Of a stretch of DNA of 64,000 nucleotides, positions 27,029 through 35,366 are shown piece by piece (positions within the stretch are counted from its first letter, which is position 1; the number at the start of each line of letters is the position of its first letter). Location of the stretch: NCBI GenBank assembly GCA_900112325.1, contig FOLJ01000002.1:62001-126000 (forward strand), read 5' to 3'. The translations under genes were made by a program, and so were the position numbers. The notes under the pieces are model-generated. The model was given only the letters and a program-made list of their open reading frames with translations, was not told the origin of the DNA and did not search any database. This DNA comes from Micromonospora sediminimaris. GTDB taxonomy: Bacteria > Actinomycetota > Actinomycetes > Mycobacteriales > Micromonosporaceae.

Positions 27029-28263
27029 GCACCCAGGAGGAGTTGGCCCTGGCGCGGGTGGCGTTGACCTGGCTGGCCGAGCCGGGTACGCGGTCGGTGC
27101 ACGGGCTGGTCGACGAGTTCGGGCCGGTGGGCGCGCTGGATCTGCTGCTGGACGGCGGAGCACCGCAGCAGGCGCTACGCGAGTCCGTGGCGGCGCGCAG
27201 CCGTGCAGGTGATGCCAGGGTGGTCGCCGCCGAGGCGTTGCACCGCGCCGACCGGCTCGGTGTCCGGGTCGTCATCCCCGGCGACGACGAGTGGCCCGGG
27301 ACGGTGGAGCAGCTGCGCACGCTTTGCCTGACCGACGCCCGTCGCCGGGTGGACGTCGAGACCGCGCCGCCGCTCTGCTTCTGGGTACGCGGCTCGTGGC
27401 CGCTGGCCGAGGCACTGGACCGGTCCGTGGCGGTGGTGGGTTCCCGAGCCGCCACGGCGTACGGCACCCACATCGCCACGGATCTGGGCTACGGCCTGGC
27501 CGACCGGGACTGGACCGTCGTTTCCGGCGGCGCGTTCGGCATCGACGCCGCCGCGCACCGTGGGGCGCTGCACGCCGGCGGTCTCACCGTCGCGGTGCTC
27601 GCCTGCGGTGTGGACCGCGCCTATCCGATGGGCAACGCGGCGCTGTTCGACCGGATCGCCGACACCGGCCTGCTGGTCAGCGAGTGGCCGCCGGGTGCGG
27701 AGCCGCTGCGCCCCCGCTTCCTCATCCGCAACCGGGTGATCGCGGCGGGCACCCGGGGCACCGTGCTGGTCGAGGCGGCGGCCCGCAGTGGCGCGACGCA
27801 GACCACCCGGCGGGCCATCGCCCTGGGTCGGCGGGCGATGGTGGTGCCGGGCCCGGTCACCTCGGCGATGTCGGTGGGCGCTCACGAGTTGCTTCGGGAG
27901 CACCCGGAGGCACGGCTGGTGACCGGCCTCGCCCACGTGCTGGAGGAGGTGGGTCGGATCGGCGAGCTGGCCCCGGTGCCGCGTGGGCCCGAACGCCCCA
28001 CCGATCTGCTCGACGACGACGCCCGGTCGATCGTGGAGGCGATGCCACGACGCGGCCGTATCGGTGTGGACGCTCTCGCCGCGCGGGCTGGCCTTGCGGT
28101 CCGCACGGTGTTGCGCAAACTGCCGCTGTTGGAGGAGTTGGCCCTGGTGGTGCGCCGGGAAGACGGCTACGCCATGGTCACGCCCAGCCGGCGGTCCACC
28201 CGGCCCGGACCGGCCGCGTCACCGGGCGGTCCGATGGGCGGTGACGCCCCACTTCCTGCATGA
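27025..28263 (+). CDS. dprA: DNA-processing protein DprA
   Basis: This 412-residue protein protects incoming single-stranded DNA and loads RecA in naturally competent bacteria; it is kept in most others. The Rossmann-like core has GSRAATAYGTHIATDL, VSGGAFGIDAAAHRGAL and GVDRAYP, and RNRVIAAGTRGTVLVEAA. A C-terminal winged helix (~330-390, residues RSIVEAMPRRGRIGVDAL) follows. GGGAGAGG precedes ATG 27025 and the gene overlaps yifB by four bases. The last ~25 residues are Pro/Gly-rich. Confidence 0.94.
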   Translation: MSTQEELALARVALTWLAEPGTRSVHGLVDEFGPVGALDLLLDGGAPQQALRESVAARSRAGDARVVAAEALHRADRLGVRVVIPGDDEWPGTVEQLRTLCLTDARRRVDVETAPPLCFWVRGSWPLAEALDRSVAVVGSRAATAYGTHIATDLGYGLADRDWTVVSGGAFGIDAAAHRGALHAGGLTVAVLACGVDRAYPMGNAALFDRIADTGLLVSEWPPGAEPLRPRFLIRNRVIAAGTRGTVLVEAAARSGATQTTRRAIALGRRAMVVPGPVTSAMSVGAHELLREHPEARLVTGLAHVLEEVGRIGELAPVPRGPERPTDLLDDDARSIVEAMPRRGRIGVDALAARAGLAVRTVLRKLPLLEELALVVRREDGYAMVTPSRRSTRPGPAASPGGPMGGDAPLPA

Positions 28264-28317
28264 TCACGTCCGGTCGAACGCGCCGTCTGTTCGCCGTCCG
28301 AGCGTCCCGATCGTAGG

Positions 28318-29406
28318 GTGGTTCCCGTGGGCAGCATCGGCGGGCAGGGGCGGGCCGCCAGCAGCACCCGGGCGATGCACGACGCGCTGCCGGCGCCGCT
28401 GCGGGACGCGGTGGACGAGTTCGCTGGGCATCTGGCGTCGGTTCGCAACCGCTCGGCACACACCGTGCGGGCGTACGTCGCCGATCTGGTGTCGCTGTTG
28501 GATCATGCTGGACGGATGGGCTGCACCGAGGTGGCCGAGCTGAGCCTCGACGCGGTACGCAGCTGGCTGGCCCGGCAACGCACGACCGGCGCCGCCCGTA
28601 CCTCGCTGGCTCGCAGGGCCGCTGCGGCCCGGACCTTCAGCGCCTGGGCTCACCGGGCCGGGCTGCTGGCCACCGACGTCGCCGCCACGCTGGCCAGTCC
28701 TCGACCGCGCCAGGCGCTACCCACGGTGCTTCGTCCCGAGCAGGCGGCCCTGCTCGTCGAGAAACCCGCCCGCGAGCCGGCCACACCGCCACCCGGCGGG
28801 CCGACATCCGACGGCCCGACACCCGGTGGGCCCGCTCCGGGCACCGGTCCGGCGACCGCCGAAGGCTCACCCGTGACAGGTGCGTCCGACACCACCGGGG
28901 CGGCGGTACGACTGCGCGACCGGATGCTGCTCGAACTGCTCTACGGCACCGGGGTACGGGTCAGCGAGGTGTGCGGGATCGACACGGCCGACGTCGACCA
29001 GCATCGGCGGGTCGTCCGGGTAGACGGTAAGGGCGGCCGGGAGCGGACGGTGCCGTACGGGCTGCCGGCGCAACGGGCCCTCGACGACTGGCTCCGGTAC
29101 GGGCGGCCGGCGCTGGCGGTCCCCGATTCCGGTGATGCGCTGTTGCTCGGTGCCCGCGGTGGCCGACTGCATCCGACCACGGCCCGCCGGATCGTCGCCG
29201 GCTACGCCGAGGCGGCGGGCCTGCCCCGGACCAGCCCGCACGCGCTGCGCCACTCCGCCGCCACCCACCTGCTCGAAGGCGGGGCGGACCTCCGGGCGGT
29301 ACAGGAACTGCTGGGACATTCCTCGCTGGCCAGTACCCAGATCTACACCCATGTCTCGGTGGAACGACTCCGGGCCGCCTACCGTCAGGCCCACCCGCGC
29401 GCGTGA
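28318..29406 (+). CDS. xerC: Tyrosine recombinase XerC with linker insertion
   Basis: This 362-residue recombinase resolves chromosome dimers with XerD. All catalytic residues are visible: Arg214, Lys238, His308, Arg311, His334 and Tyr343. The SAM-like N-terminal domain occupies about residues 30-130. Between it and the catalytic domain is an unusual ~40-residue Pro/Gly/Thr-rich stretch (150-192), making the protein longer than the usual ~300. It occupies the conserved dprA-xerC site next to rpsB, so it is the housekeeping enzyme and not a phage integrase. Start GTG 28318 is a choice; GTG 28327 and ATG 28375 are possible. Confidence 0.93.
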   Translation: MVPVGSIGGQGRAASSTRAMHDALPAPLRDAVDEFAGHLASVRNRSAHTVRAYVADLVSLLDHAGRMGCTEVAELSLDAVRSWLARQRTTGAARTSLARRAAAARTFSAWAHRAGLLATDVAATLASPRPRQALPTVLRPEQAALLVEKPAREPATPPPGGPTSDGPTPGGPAPGTGPATAEGSPVTGASDTTGAAVRLRDRMLLELLYGTGVRVSEVCGIDTADVDQHRRVVRVDGKGGRERTVPYGLPAQRALDDWLRYGRPALAVPDSGDALLLGARGGRLHPTTARRIVAGYAEAAGLPRTSPHALRHSAATHLLEGGADLRAVQELLGHSSLASTQIYTHVSVERLRAAYRQAHPRA

Positions 29407-29466
29407 CACCCGCCGCGCACGAAGGACCGCCCGAGCGCGGCGGCCCACGTGAGGGCACCAGGCGAC

Positions 29467-29472
29467 TATGAT
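29467..29472 (+). promoter_or_regulatory. Possible -10 for a leaderless transcript
   Basis: TATGAT is an excellent -10 box, and GTG 29479 starts six bases after it. That spacing is typical of leaderless actinobacterial genes. No ribosome site is present. The -35 region is unremarkable. Confidence 0.45.
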
Positions 29473-29478
29473 CATCGG

Positions 29479-30660
29479 GTGAGCGTCCCGCCGCCACCCG
29501 AGCCGATCACGGGCGCCCGTCTGCTCTTCTCGCTCGACCCGGCGGTCAGTCATCTCAACCACGGCTCGTTCGGGGCTGTCCCGATCGTGGCGCAGCGGGC
29601 CCAGCAACGGCTGCGTGACGAGATGGAGGCCGACCCGCTGCGCTTCTTCACGCAGGGCCTGGTCGACCGGATCGCGCACACTCGCCGGCATCTGGCCGGG
29701 TTCCTCGGCGCCGACCCCGACGGCACCGCCCTGACCACGAACGCCACCACCGGTGCCGCCGTGGTGCTTCAGTCCCTCGGCCTGCGGCCTGGTGACGAGG
29801 TGCTCACCACCGACCACGGCTACGGTGCCGTCGACCACTCCATCCGCCGGGAATGCCGCCGCACCGGGGCGACGCACCGGGTCCTGCGGGTGCCGCTGAC
29901 CGCCACCGACGAAGAGGTGGTGCAGATCGTGCGGGACGGGTTGCGTCCGGGCCGCACCCGCCTGCTTGTGGTCGACCAGCTCACCTCGGCCACGGCCCGG
30001 CTGTTCCCGGTCGCCGCGATCGTCGGGGTCGCCGGGGAGCAGGGCGTGCCGGTGCTTGTCGACGCCGCGCACGCTCCGGGCATGCTGCCGGCATCGGTGA
30101 GCAGCATCGGCGCCGACTTCTGGGCGGGCAACCTGCACAAGTGGGGGTACGCCCCACGCGGCACCGCCGTACTCGTGGTGGCAGCCCGTTGGCGGGACCG
30201 GATCGAACCGCTGGTGGTCTCCTGGGAGCAGGACTCGGGGTTCCCGGCCCGCCTGGAGTGGCAGGCCACCTCGGACTACACGTCCTGGTTGAGCGCACCG
30301 GCGGGTCTCTACACGCTGCGCAGTCTCGGCGTCGACCGGGTACGCGCGCACAACGCCGGACTGGCCGCGTACGGGCAACGGGTGGTGGGGGATGCGCTCG
30401 GCGTGCCACCGGCCGACCTGCCCGACCCCGGCGGACCGACGGTGGCCATGCGGCTCATTCCGTTGCAGGCGGGCCTCGCCACGACCCTGGACGCTGCCCG
30501 GGCGTTGCAGACCCGGATCGCCGAGCGGCTCGCCACCCAGGTCGCGGTCACGACCTGGAACGGACGCGGCTGGCTGCGGCTGTGCGGCCAGGTCTACAAC
30601 GCCCCCGAGGAGTACGAGCGACTGGCGGTCGGGTTGCCCGGTCTGCTCGCCCAGCGGTGA
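29479..30660 (+). CDS. Class V aminotransferase, isopenicillin-N-epimerase-like
   Basis: This is a PLP-dependent fold-type I enzyme of about 393 residues. FLNHGSFG-type start (HLNHGSFGAVP), TNATTGAAVVLQSL (phosphate loop), DHGYGAVDHS, VLVDAAHAPG (the Asp that binds the pyridine N) and NLHKWGYAPRG with the Schiff-base Lys are all present. Close relatives are annotated isopenicillin-N epimerase or cysteine-desulfurase-like, but no beta-lactam genes are near. The substrate is unknown. I start at GTG 29479 because a perfect -10 box lies six bases upstream; ATG 29449 would add ten poor residues. Its last 113 bases overlap the 3' end of the convergent M23 gene. Confidence 0.87.
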   Translation: MSVPPPPEPITGARLLFSLDPAVSHLNHGSFGAVPIVAQRAQQRLRDEMEADPLRFFTQGLVDRIAHTRRHLAGFLGADPDGTALTTNATTGAAVVLQSLGLRPGDEVLTTDHGYGAVDHSIRRECRRTGATHRVLRVPLTATDEEVVQIVRDGLRPGRTRLLVVDQLTSATARLFPVAAIVGVAGEQGVPVLVDAAHAPGMLPASVSSIGADFWAGNLHKWGYAPRGTAVLVVAARWRDRIEPLVVSWEQDSGFPARLEWQATSDYTSWLSAPAGLYTLRSLGVDRVRAHNAGLAAYGQRVVGDALGVPPADLPDPGGPTVAMRLIPLQAGLATTLDAARALQTRIAERLATQVAVTTWNGRGWLRLCGQVYNAPEEYERLAVGLPGLLAQR

Positions 30661-31246
30661 GCGGACGCACCCGGGCGACGACGGGGTCACCGACGGGCAG
30701 CAGTCGGACTCGACCGAGGCCGAGCAGAGCCAGCGGGTCGAGGTAGTCGTCTCCCTGGCGCAGTCCCCAGTGCAGGCACGCGGCGGCGGGACAACCGGCG
30801 TGGCCGGGCAGCAGCGTGCCCAAAGGCGCCCCGGTCGGCACGACCGTGCCCACCGGAACGGCGGGTTGGACCGGTTCGTAGGTGGTCCGTAGACCGTCGG
30901 CGTGGCCGACGGTGACCACCGGCCGGTTGACGACCATGCCGGCGAACAGGACCGTGCCGGCACCGGCCGCCCGGATCGTGGCGGCGGCCGGGGCGAGCAG
31001 GTCAACTCCCCGATGACCTGCCAGCCACGGCCGCGGCGGCGGGTCGAACCGGCGAACCGGCCGTGGTACGCCGTCGACCGGCCACCGGAACGGCCTGGTG
31101 TCGGCGATGCCCGGTGCGGCATCCGCCCGGGGCACGGCAGGCGAGAACGATCTCTCGCTCGGCACGGCCACGCCGCCCGCCGATCCGGACGGTGTCAGCA
31201 GCAGAAGCGTCGTGAGGCCACCAAGTATCGGCATCCGTGGTCGCAT
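30548..31246 (-). CDS. Secreted M23 (LytM-type) peptidase-domain protein
   Basis: This protein of about 232 residues has a signal peptide (LGGLTTLLLLTPSGSAGG) and an M23 domain. HRGVDLLAP carries the zinc His and Asp. The usual H-x-H is C-L-H (ACLHWGL): the zinc His stays but the first His, thought to act in catalysis, is Cys. Similar sequences occur in actinobacterial paralogues, so it may be a regulator or a binding protein rather than an active hydrolase. The final ~37 residues (basic, Arg/Pro-rich) are antisense to the aminotransferase end. I start at ATG 31246; ATG 31297 is possible. Confidence 0.82.
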   Translation of the reverse strand: MRPRMPILGGLTTLLLLTPSGSAGGVAVPSERSFSPAVPRADAAPGIADTRPFRWPVDGVPRPVRRFDPPPRPWLAGHRGVDLLAPAAATIRAAGAGTVLFAGMVVNRPVVTVGHADGLRTTYEPVQPAVPVGTVVPTGAPLGTLLPGHAGCPAAACLHWGLRQGDDYLDPLALLGLGRVRLLPVGDPVVARVRPLTAGRADRATRPPVARTPRGRCRPGRTAAASRVRSRS

Positions 31247-31298
31247 ACCGTCGAGCCTGGCGGGGTCCTTCGACCTTCGCCGCCCCGGACGGTCCACT

Positions 31299-31326
31299 TG
31301 TGGATGACCAGACGACCTGTGGACAG
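31299..31326 (-). promoter_or_regulatory. Paired TCCACA boxes upstream of the M23 gene
   Basis: On the reverse strand CTGTCCACA (31326-31318) and TCATCCACA (31307-31299) start 19 bases apart. The nearer ends 52 bases before ATG 31246. This is the same spacing, orientation and distance as the pair before yraN. Confidence 0.4.
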
Positions 31327-31460
31327 TCCACGCACGAGCTGATGATCTGCTATGAGCGGCTGTCGGACACTGACCACCGGTAGGTGCACAGTGGACGGGG
31401 GACGGGACGATCGCGGCGGGTGGGGGTCCGCCGTCACCGCCCCTCAGGTGGTACGCGGGC

Positions 31461-31784
31461 TCAGCCGCCGAAGCCGGAGTCGGCGGGCAGGGAGATGTCC
31501 GGCTTCTCCAACTCCTCGACGTTCACGTCCTTGAACGTCATCACCCGAACATTCTTCACGAATCGCGCAGGGCGGTACATGTCCCAGACCCAGGCGTCGT
31601 GCATCTCGACCTCGAAGTAGACCTCGCCGTCGGAGTTGCGGACGTGCAGGTCCACCTGGTTGGCCAGGTAGAACCGGCGCTCCGTCTCCACCACGTAGGA
31701 GAACTGACGGACGATGTCGCGGTACTCCCGGTAGAGCTGGAGCTCCATCTCGGTCTCGTACTTCTCGAGATCTTCCGCGCTCAT
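31461..31784 (-). CDS. DUF2469 family protein
   Basis: This 107-residue acidic cytoplasmic protein is nearly invariant in actinobacteria (MSAEDLEKYETEMELQLYREYRDIV). No catalytic motif or known function. It is always beside rnhB. The start codon overlaps the rnhB stop (ATGA, 31781-31784), so it is translationally coupled. GGAAGGCGGAG precedes the ATG. The tail after VEELEKPDI is short and flexible. Confidence 0.95.
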   Translation of the reverse strand: MSAEDLEKYETEMELQLYREYRDIVRQFSYVVETERRFYLANQVDLHVRNSDGEVYFEVEMHDAWVWDMYRPARFVKNVRVMTFKDVNVEELEKPDISLPADSGFGG

Positions 31785-32593
31785 CGCACTCCGCCTTCCA
31801 TGACCACATCTTCCCCCACCGGCGCCGGACGCCGAGGCTGCTCGCCCAACGCCACGCCGACGGTACCCCCTGCCGTGCCCGAGTGCTCCATCGGCTCTTC
31901 CCGGCTTGCGCCCAACGGTCGCCGGGAGCGGGGTGGCCGGTCGCCGAGCCCGGAGACGGCGGCCACGTTCACGTACGAGAAACGGTGCTCCGGGCACGGC
32001 CCGCGCTCGCGCAGCGCGGCGGTGTGCTCGGCGGTGATGTACCCCTTGTGCTCGGCGAACCCGTAGCCGGGATGCTCGGCGTCCAGATCGACCATGATCC
32101 TGTCCCGGGTGACCTTCGCCAGCACGCTCGCCGCCGCCACACACGCGGCCACCCGGTCGCCCTTCCACACCGCGAGCCCGGGCACGCCCAGGCCGTCGAC
32201 GCCGAACCCGTCGGTCAGCACGTACTCCGGCCGGACCGCGAGCGAGGCCAACGACCGGCGCATCGCGGCCAGATTGCACACGTGCAGCCCCCGGGCGTCG
32301 ACCTCGTCGGCCGGGATGACCACCACCGCGTACGCCAGGGCGCGCTCGACGACCTCGTCATGGATCCGTTCCCGGCTGGCCGGGGTCAGCAGCTTGGAAT
32401 CGGCCAGCCCGTCGATCTCGCCCCGCCGACCCTCCGGCAACACCACGGCGGCGGCGACCAGCGGCCCCGCGCAGGCGCCGCGGCCGGCCTCGTCGGCACC
32501 GGCGACGTACCGGAAGCCGCGCCGTTGCAGGGCCCGCTCCAACGCGTAGAGCCCGGCCTCCCGGCGTACCACGGTGCGTGGTGGAGTCAGCAT
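31781..32593 (-). CDS. rnhB: Ribonuclease HII
   Basis: This 270-residue enzyme removes ribonucleotides from DNA-RNA hybrids. The active-site acidic residues are present: GADEAGRG (Asp-Glu), DGLADSK (Asp) and the VLTDGF Asp, plus the C-terminal HKGY. About 50 residues past the catalytic core are disordered and are not part of the standard fold. It overlaps the NUDIX gene by seven bases upstream and DUF2469 by four downstream, so the three form one operon. Confidence 0.96.
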   Translation of the reverse strand: MLTPPRTVVRREAGLYALERALQRRGFRYVAGADEAGRGACAGPLVAAAVVLPEGRRGEIDGLADSKLLTPASRERIHDEVVERALAYAVVVIPADEVDARGLHVCNLAAMRRSLASLAVRPEYVLTDGFGVDGLGVPGLAVWKGDRVAACVAAASVLAKVTRDRIMVDLDAEHPGYGFAEHKGYITAEHTAALRERGPCPEHRFSYVNVAAVSGLGDRPPRSRRPLGASREEPMEHSGTAGGTVGVALGEQPRRPAPVGEDVVMEGGVR

Positions 32594-33075
32594 GCTTGTC
32601 CCTCGATGCCAGCCGTCGTGCCGGCCAGCGCGCGGCCGAGCACCTCTGCAAGGTCAAGTGGGTAGCAGCGCTCCGCGGTGCAACGCAACTCCTCCGCCGA
32701 CCACCACCGGTGGCCGACGACGCTGCCCCGCTCCACCTCGCTGAACCCCGCCGTGTCGACCTCGTGCGCCGTCACCCGCACCAGGAAGAACTGCTGCTCC
32801 TGCCGGTACCAGACGCCACCGAAGGAGAACTCGGTGACGTCGGCGTGCACCGGCTGGCCGACGTCGGTCACGGTCAGCCGCAGCCCGGTCTCCTCGGCCA
32901 ACTCGCGGACCGCGCCCTCGGCGTACGTCTCCCCCGGATCCAGTCCCCCACCGGGGGTGAACCACCACCGGCCGTGTTCCGGGCGGGCGGGATCGAAACC
33001 TCGGAACAGCAGCAACCGACCGTCCGCGTCGACAAGCAGGACGCGAGCGGCACACCTCGGGGTGTAGACGGTCAC
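32587..33075 (-). CDS. NUDIX hydrolase
   Basis: This protein of about 162 residues has a complete Nudix box, GGLDPGETYAEGAVRELAEETG, which binds Mg and hydrolyses a nucleoside-diphosphate-linked substrate. The N-terminal strand is CAARVLLVDADGRLLLFRGFD. I start at GTG 33075 (VTVYTPRC) because the residues before it are low-complexity. The ending overlaps the rnhB start by seven bases. The substrate cannot be inferred from the sequence. Confidence 0.9.
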   Translation of the reverse strand: MTVYTPRCAARVLLVDADGRLLLFRGFDPARPEHGRWWFTPGGGLDPGETYAEGAVRELAEETGLRLTVTDVGQPVHADVTEFSFGGVWYRQEQQFFLVRVTAHEVDTAGFSEVERGSVVGHRWWSAEELRCTAERCYPLDLAEVLGRALAGTTAGIEGQAC

Positions 33076-33165
33076 CGCACCAGACTGCCAGACTCCTGCG
33101 ACGCCGCCCACGCCCCGGCGCAACCGGCGCTGCCCGTCGTCGACGGCGCAGCGGACCGGCCCTGG

Positions 33166-33801
33166 TCAGGACTCCGGAATGGCGTCGAACTCGTCCGGCA
33201 CGGTCAGGATCCGGGCCCGGTCGAACGGCCAGAAGATGGTGAACGCCCGTCCCACCACGTCGTCCTCGGAAATGGTCGCCGACTGGATGTTCTGCCCCGA
33301 CTGCTGGTAGTGCTCCAGCGAGTCCCCGGAGGCGGACCGGTGGTCACCCATGACCCAGAGCCGACCCTCGGGCACCTGCACGTCGAACTCCTGGTCCGCC
33401 GGCTTGTCCCGCTGACCGTCGACCGAGAAGATGTACGGCTCGTCCAGCGGTGTGCCGTTGATCAGTAGGCGGTCCTGGTCGTCGCAACAGACCACCCGGT
33501 CGCCGCCGACGCCGATCACCCGCTTGATGAAGTCCTCTCCCGCCGGATTGCCACTCCATTCCAGCGGCGCCTTGAAGACGATCACCTCGCCGCGATGCGG
33601 CGAACGGGTGTGGTAGACGAGCTTGTTGACCAGCACCCGATCGTCGATTTGGAGAGTGTTCTCCATGGACGGCGACGGGATGAAGAAGGTCTGCAGTACG
33701 AAGGCGCGTACCAGTACCGCGACCAGGATCGCCACCCCGAGGAGGATGGGCAGTTCCTTCCAGAAGGAGTGGCGCGGCTTGTCGGTCTGCTCGTCAATCA
33801 C
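33166..33801 (-). CDS. lepB: Signal peptidase I (downstream copy)
   Basis: This 211-residue membrane protease cleaves signal peptides on the outer face of the membrane. One N-terminal helix (18-36) precedes the catalytic Ser45 (IPSPSM) and Lys93 (EDFIKRVIG). Box E (GDHRSASGDS) follows. It is a short, single-anchor actinobacterial type. Its start overlaps the stop of the second copy (ATGA, 33798-33801), so the pair is coupled. The last ten residues are variable. Confidence 0.93.
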   Translation of the reverse strand: MIDEQTDKPRHSFWKELPILLGVAILVAVLVRAFVLQTFFIPSPSMENTLQIDDRVLVNKLVYHTRSPHRGEVIVFKAPLEWSGNPAGEDFIKRVIGVGGDRVVCCDDQDRLLINGTPLDEPYIFSVDGQRDKPADQEFDVQVPEGRLWVMGDHRSASGDSLEHYQQSGQNIQSATISEDDVVGRAFTIFWPFDRARILTVPDEFDAIPES

Positions 33802-34685
33802 GGAAGGAGCCTACGTTGCCCGATCGAGCGCCACCGTCCGGAACGCGCGAGAACGGATAGTGTGGCCGCAATCGGGAGGAGCAGGACGACACCTCCGTCG
33901 GGGTCGGGGCGTACCGGGGCCGCCCCACCCGCCGTGGGGGGTGGAGCGACGGTGGCGAAGGTTTCGGGGATCGGCAGCGAATTCCACCGGTCGGACGGCC
34001 AGACCACCGCGAACGCCCGTCCGACCACGTTGTCGATCGGTACGGTGCCCTGGCACCGGGCGTCCAGCGAGACCTGCCGGTGGTCGCCGAGGACGAACAT
34101 CTGACCGGGCGGGACGACGATCTCCTCGAACCGCCGGGAGCGGCACTCCTGTGGATTCGGCGGGACATCCAGTGGCGAGTCCCGCAGCACGTACGCCGAC
34201 TCGTCCAGCGGAGTGCCGTTGACCAGCACCCGCCCCTGGTCGTCACAGCAGCTCACCCGGTCCCCGGGCAGCGCGATCACGCGCTTGATGAAGTCCTTCT
34301 CGCCCGGACGGCCGACGCCGATCAGATCACCGATGGTGCGGCCGAGCTTGTCGGCGAAGGTGGTGGGCGGCTGCGCGTCCACCTGCGGAACCCACTGGTC
34401 GGTGCCCCGGAAGACCACCACCTCGCCCCGCTGCGGGTTCCGGACGTTGTAGACGACCTTGTTGACCACCACCCGGTCACCGACGAGCAGGGTGTCTTCC
34501 ATCGACCCGGAGGGGATGAAGAACGCCTGGAGGAGGAAGGTACGGATCAGCACCGCCAGGCAGAAGGCGACGATGAGCAGCAGCGGCAACTCCTGCCAGA
34601 GCGGCATCTGCCGTTTACTGCGTCGGGTGCGCCGACGCCACGGATCGGCCGCACCGCTGTCGTCAAGCGCCTGTACCACGCTCAC
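33798..34685 (-). CDS. lepB: Signal peptidase I (upstream copy)
   Basis: This 295-residue paralogue of the next gene has catalytic Ser61 (IPSGSM) and Lys134 (KDFIKRVIA), and box E GDHRQVSLDAR. The membrane anchor is 34-55. A ~30-residue insertion between Ser and Lys (QPPTTFADKLGRTIGD) is absent from the other copy. The C-terminus may form a second membrane helix (DGGVVLLLPIAATLSVLA) followed by basic residues. The two copies differ enough to be an old duplication and may have different substrates. Confidence 0.92.
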   Translation of the reverse strand: MSVVQALDDSGAADPWRRRTRRSKRQMPLWQELPLLLIVAFCLAVLIRTFLLQAFFIPSGSMEDTLLVGDRVVVNKVVYNVRNPQRGEVVVFRGTDQWVPQVDAQPPTTFADKLGRTIGDLIGVGRPGEKDFIKRVIALPGDRVSCCDDQGRVLVNGTPLDESAYVLRDSPLDVPPNPQECRSRRFEEIVVPPGQMFVLGDHRQVSLDARCQGTVPIDNVVGRAFAVVWPSDRWNSLPIPETFATVAPPPTAGGAAPVRPDPDGGVVLLLPIAATLSVLARSGRWRSIGQRRLLP

Positions 34686-34705
34686 TCCCCGGTCCGCAGA
34701 AACAA

Positions 34706-34745
34706 CTACCGCCCGGGAACCTCGTCGAGGCTCCCCGGGCGGTAG
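34706..34745 (-). terminator. Hairpin terminator after rplS
   Basis: The 12-bp arms CTACCGCCCGGG and complement (34706-34717; 34734-34745) enclose a second small stem CCTCG/CGAGG. It lies 119 bases past the rplS stop and before the lepB pair, ending the rpsP-rplS operon. Confidence 0.72.
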
Positions 34746-34864
34746 TGGAGGTCACCCGCCACACAGGAGGCGGGTCACCGCCGCGCTGCGCCCGTACGAC
34801 CAGGGTAGTGCGACCTGGGCGGTACAGCATATGCGCAGCTCGGGCGGCGTGGCGTAGCGCGACG

Positions 34865-35221
34865 TCAGCTCGGCTGCTTCTCGCGCAGCTCCTTGATCTT
34901 GGCCTTCTTGCCCCGCAGCTCACGCAGGTAGTAGAGCTTGGCCCGGCGGACGTCACCGCGAACCACGACCTCGATCCGGTCGATCGCCGGGCTGTTGATC
35001 GGGTACGTCCGCTCGACGCCGACGCCGAAGCTGAGCTTGCGGACGGTGAAGGTCTCGCGCAGCCCAGCGCCCTGGCGACGGATGACGACGCCCTGGAAGA
35101 TCTGGACCCGGGACCGGGCTCCCTCAACCACCCGGGCGTGCACCTTGACGGTGTCACCGGCACGGAAGTCGGGCAGGTCGGTGCGCTTCGACTGGGCGTC
35201 AAGGGCGTCCAGGATGTTCAT
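34865..35221 (-). CDS. rplS: 50S ribosomal protein L19
   Basis: This 118-residue protein sits at the 30S-50S interface. It has the L19 core ([17 protein letters not shown]; the block [30 protein letters not shown]) and basic end ([11 protein letters not shown]). I start at ATG 35221, with GAGGAC eight bases upstream; the longer open frame is not credible. It is last in rpsP-khpA-rimM-trmD-rplS, 145 bases after trmD, so it may have an extra promoter. Confidence 0.97.
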   Translation of the reverse strand: MNILDALDAQSKRTDLPDFRAGDTVKVHARVVEGARSRVQIFQGVVIRRQGAGLRETFTVRKLSFGVGVERTYPINSPAIDRIEVVVRGDVRRAKLYYLRELRGKKAKIKELREKQPS

Positions 35222-35366
35222 CGCTGCGTCCTCGTGAGGCTCACGGCGCACCGTCACTCGGCGCGCGGATGGGTGATACTGATCCCCGGGTGGTGGTCGG
35301 TGCGGACCGACCCCGGTCGGAGATCCTCGCAGCCGCCCACGGGCGCAGACGACTGCGGCAACCCCC

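Noticed and set aside
28318..29406. Phage or island integrase
   Set aside because: It is in the conserved dprA-xerC position with no att repeats or mobile genes nearby.
29479..30660. Beta-lactam (isopenicillin) pathway gene
   Set aside because: Similarity is to the general epimerase-like class V family; no other pathway genes are present.
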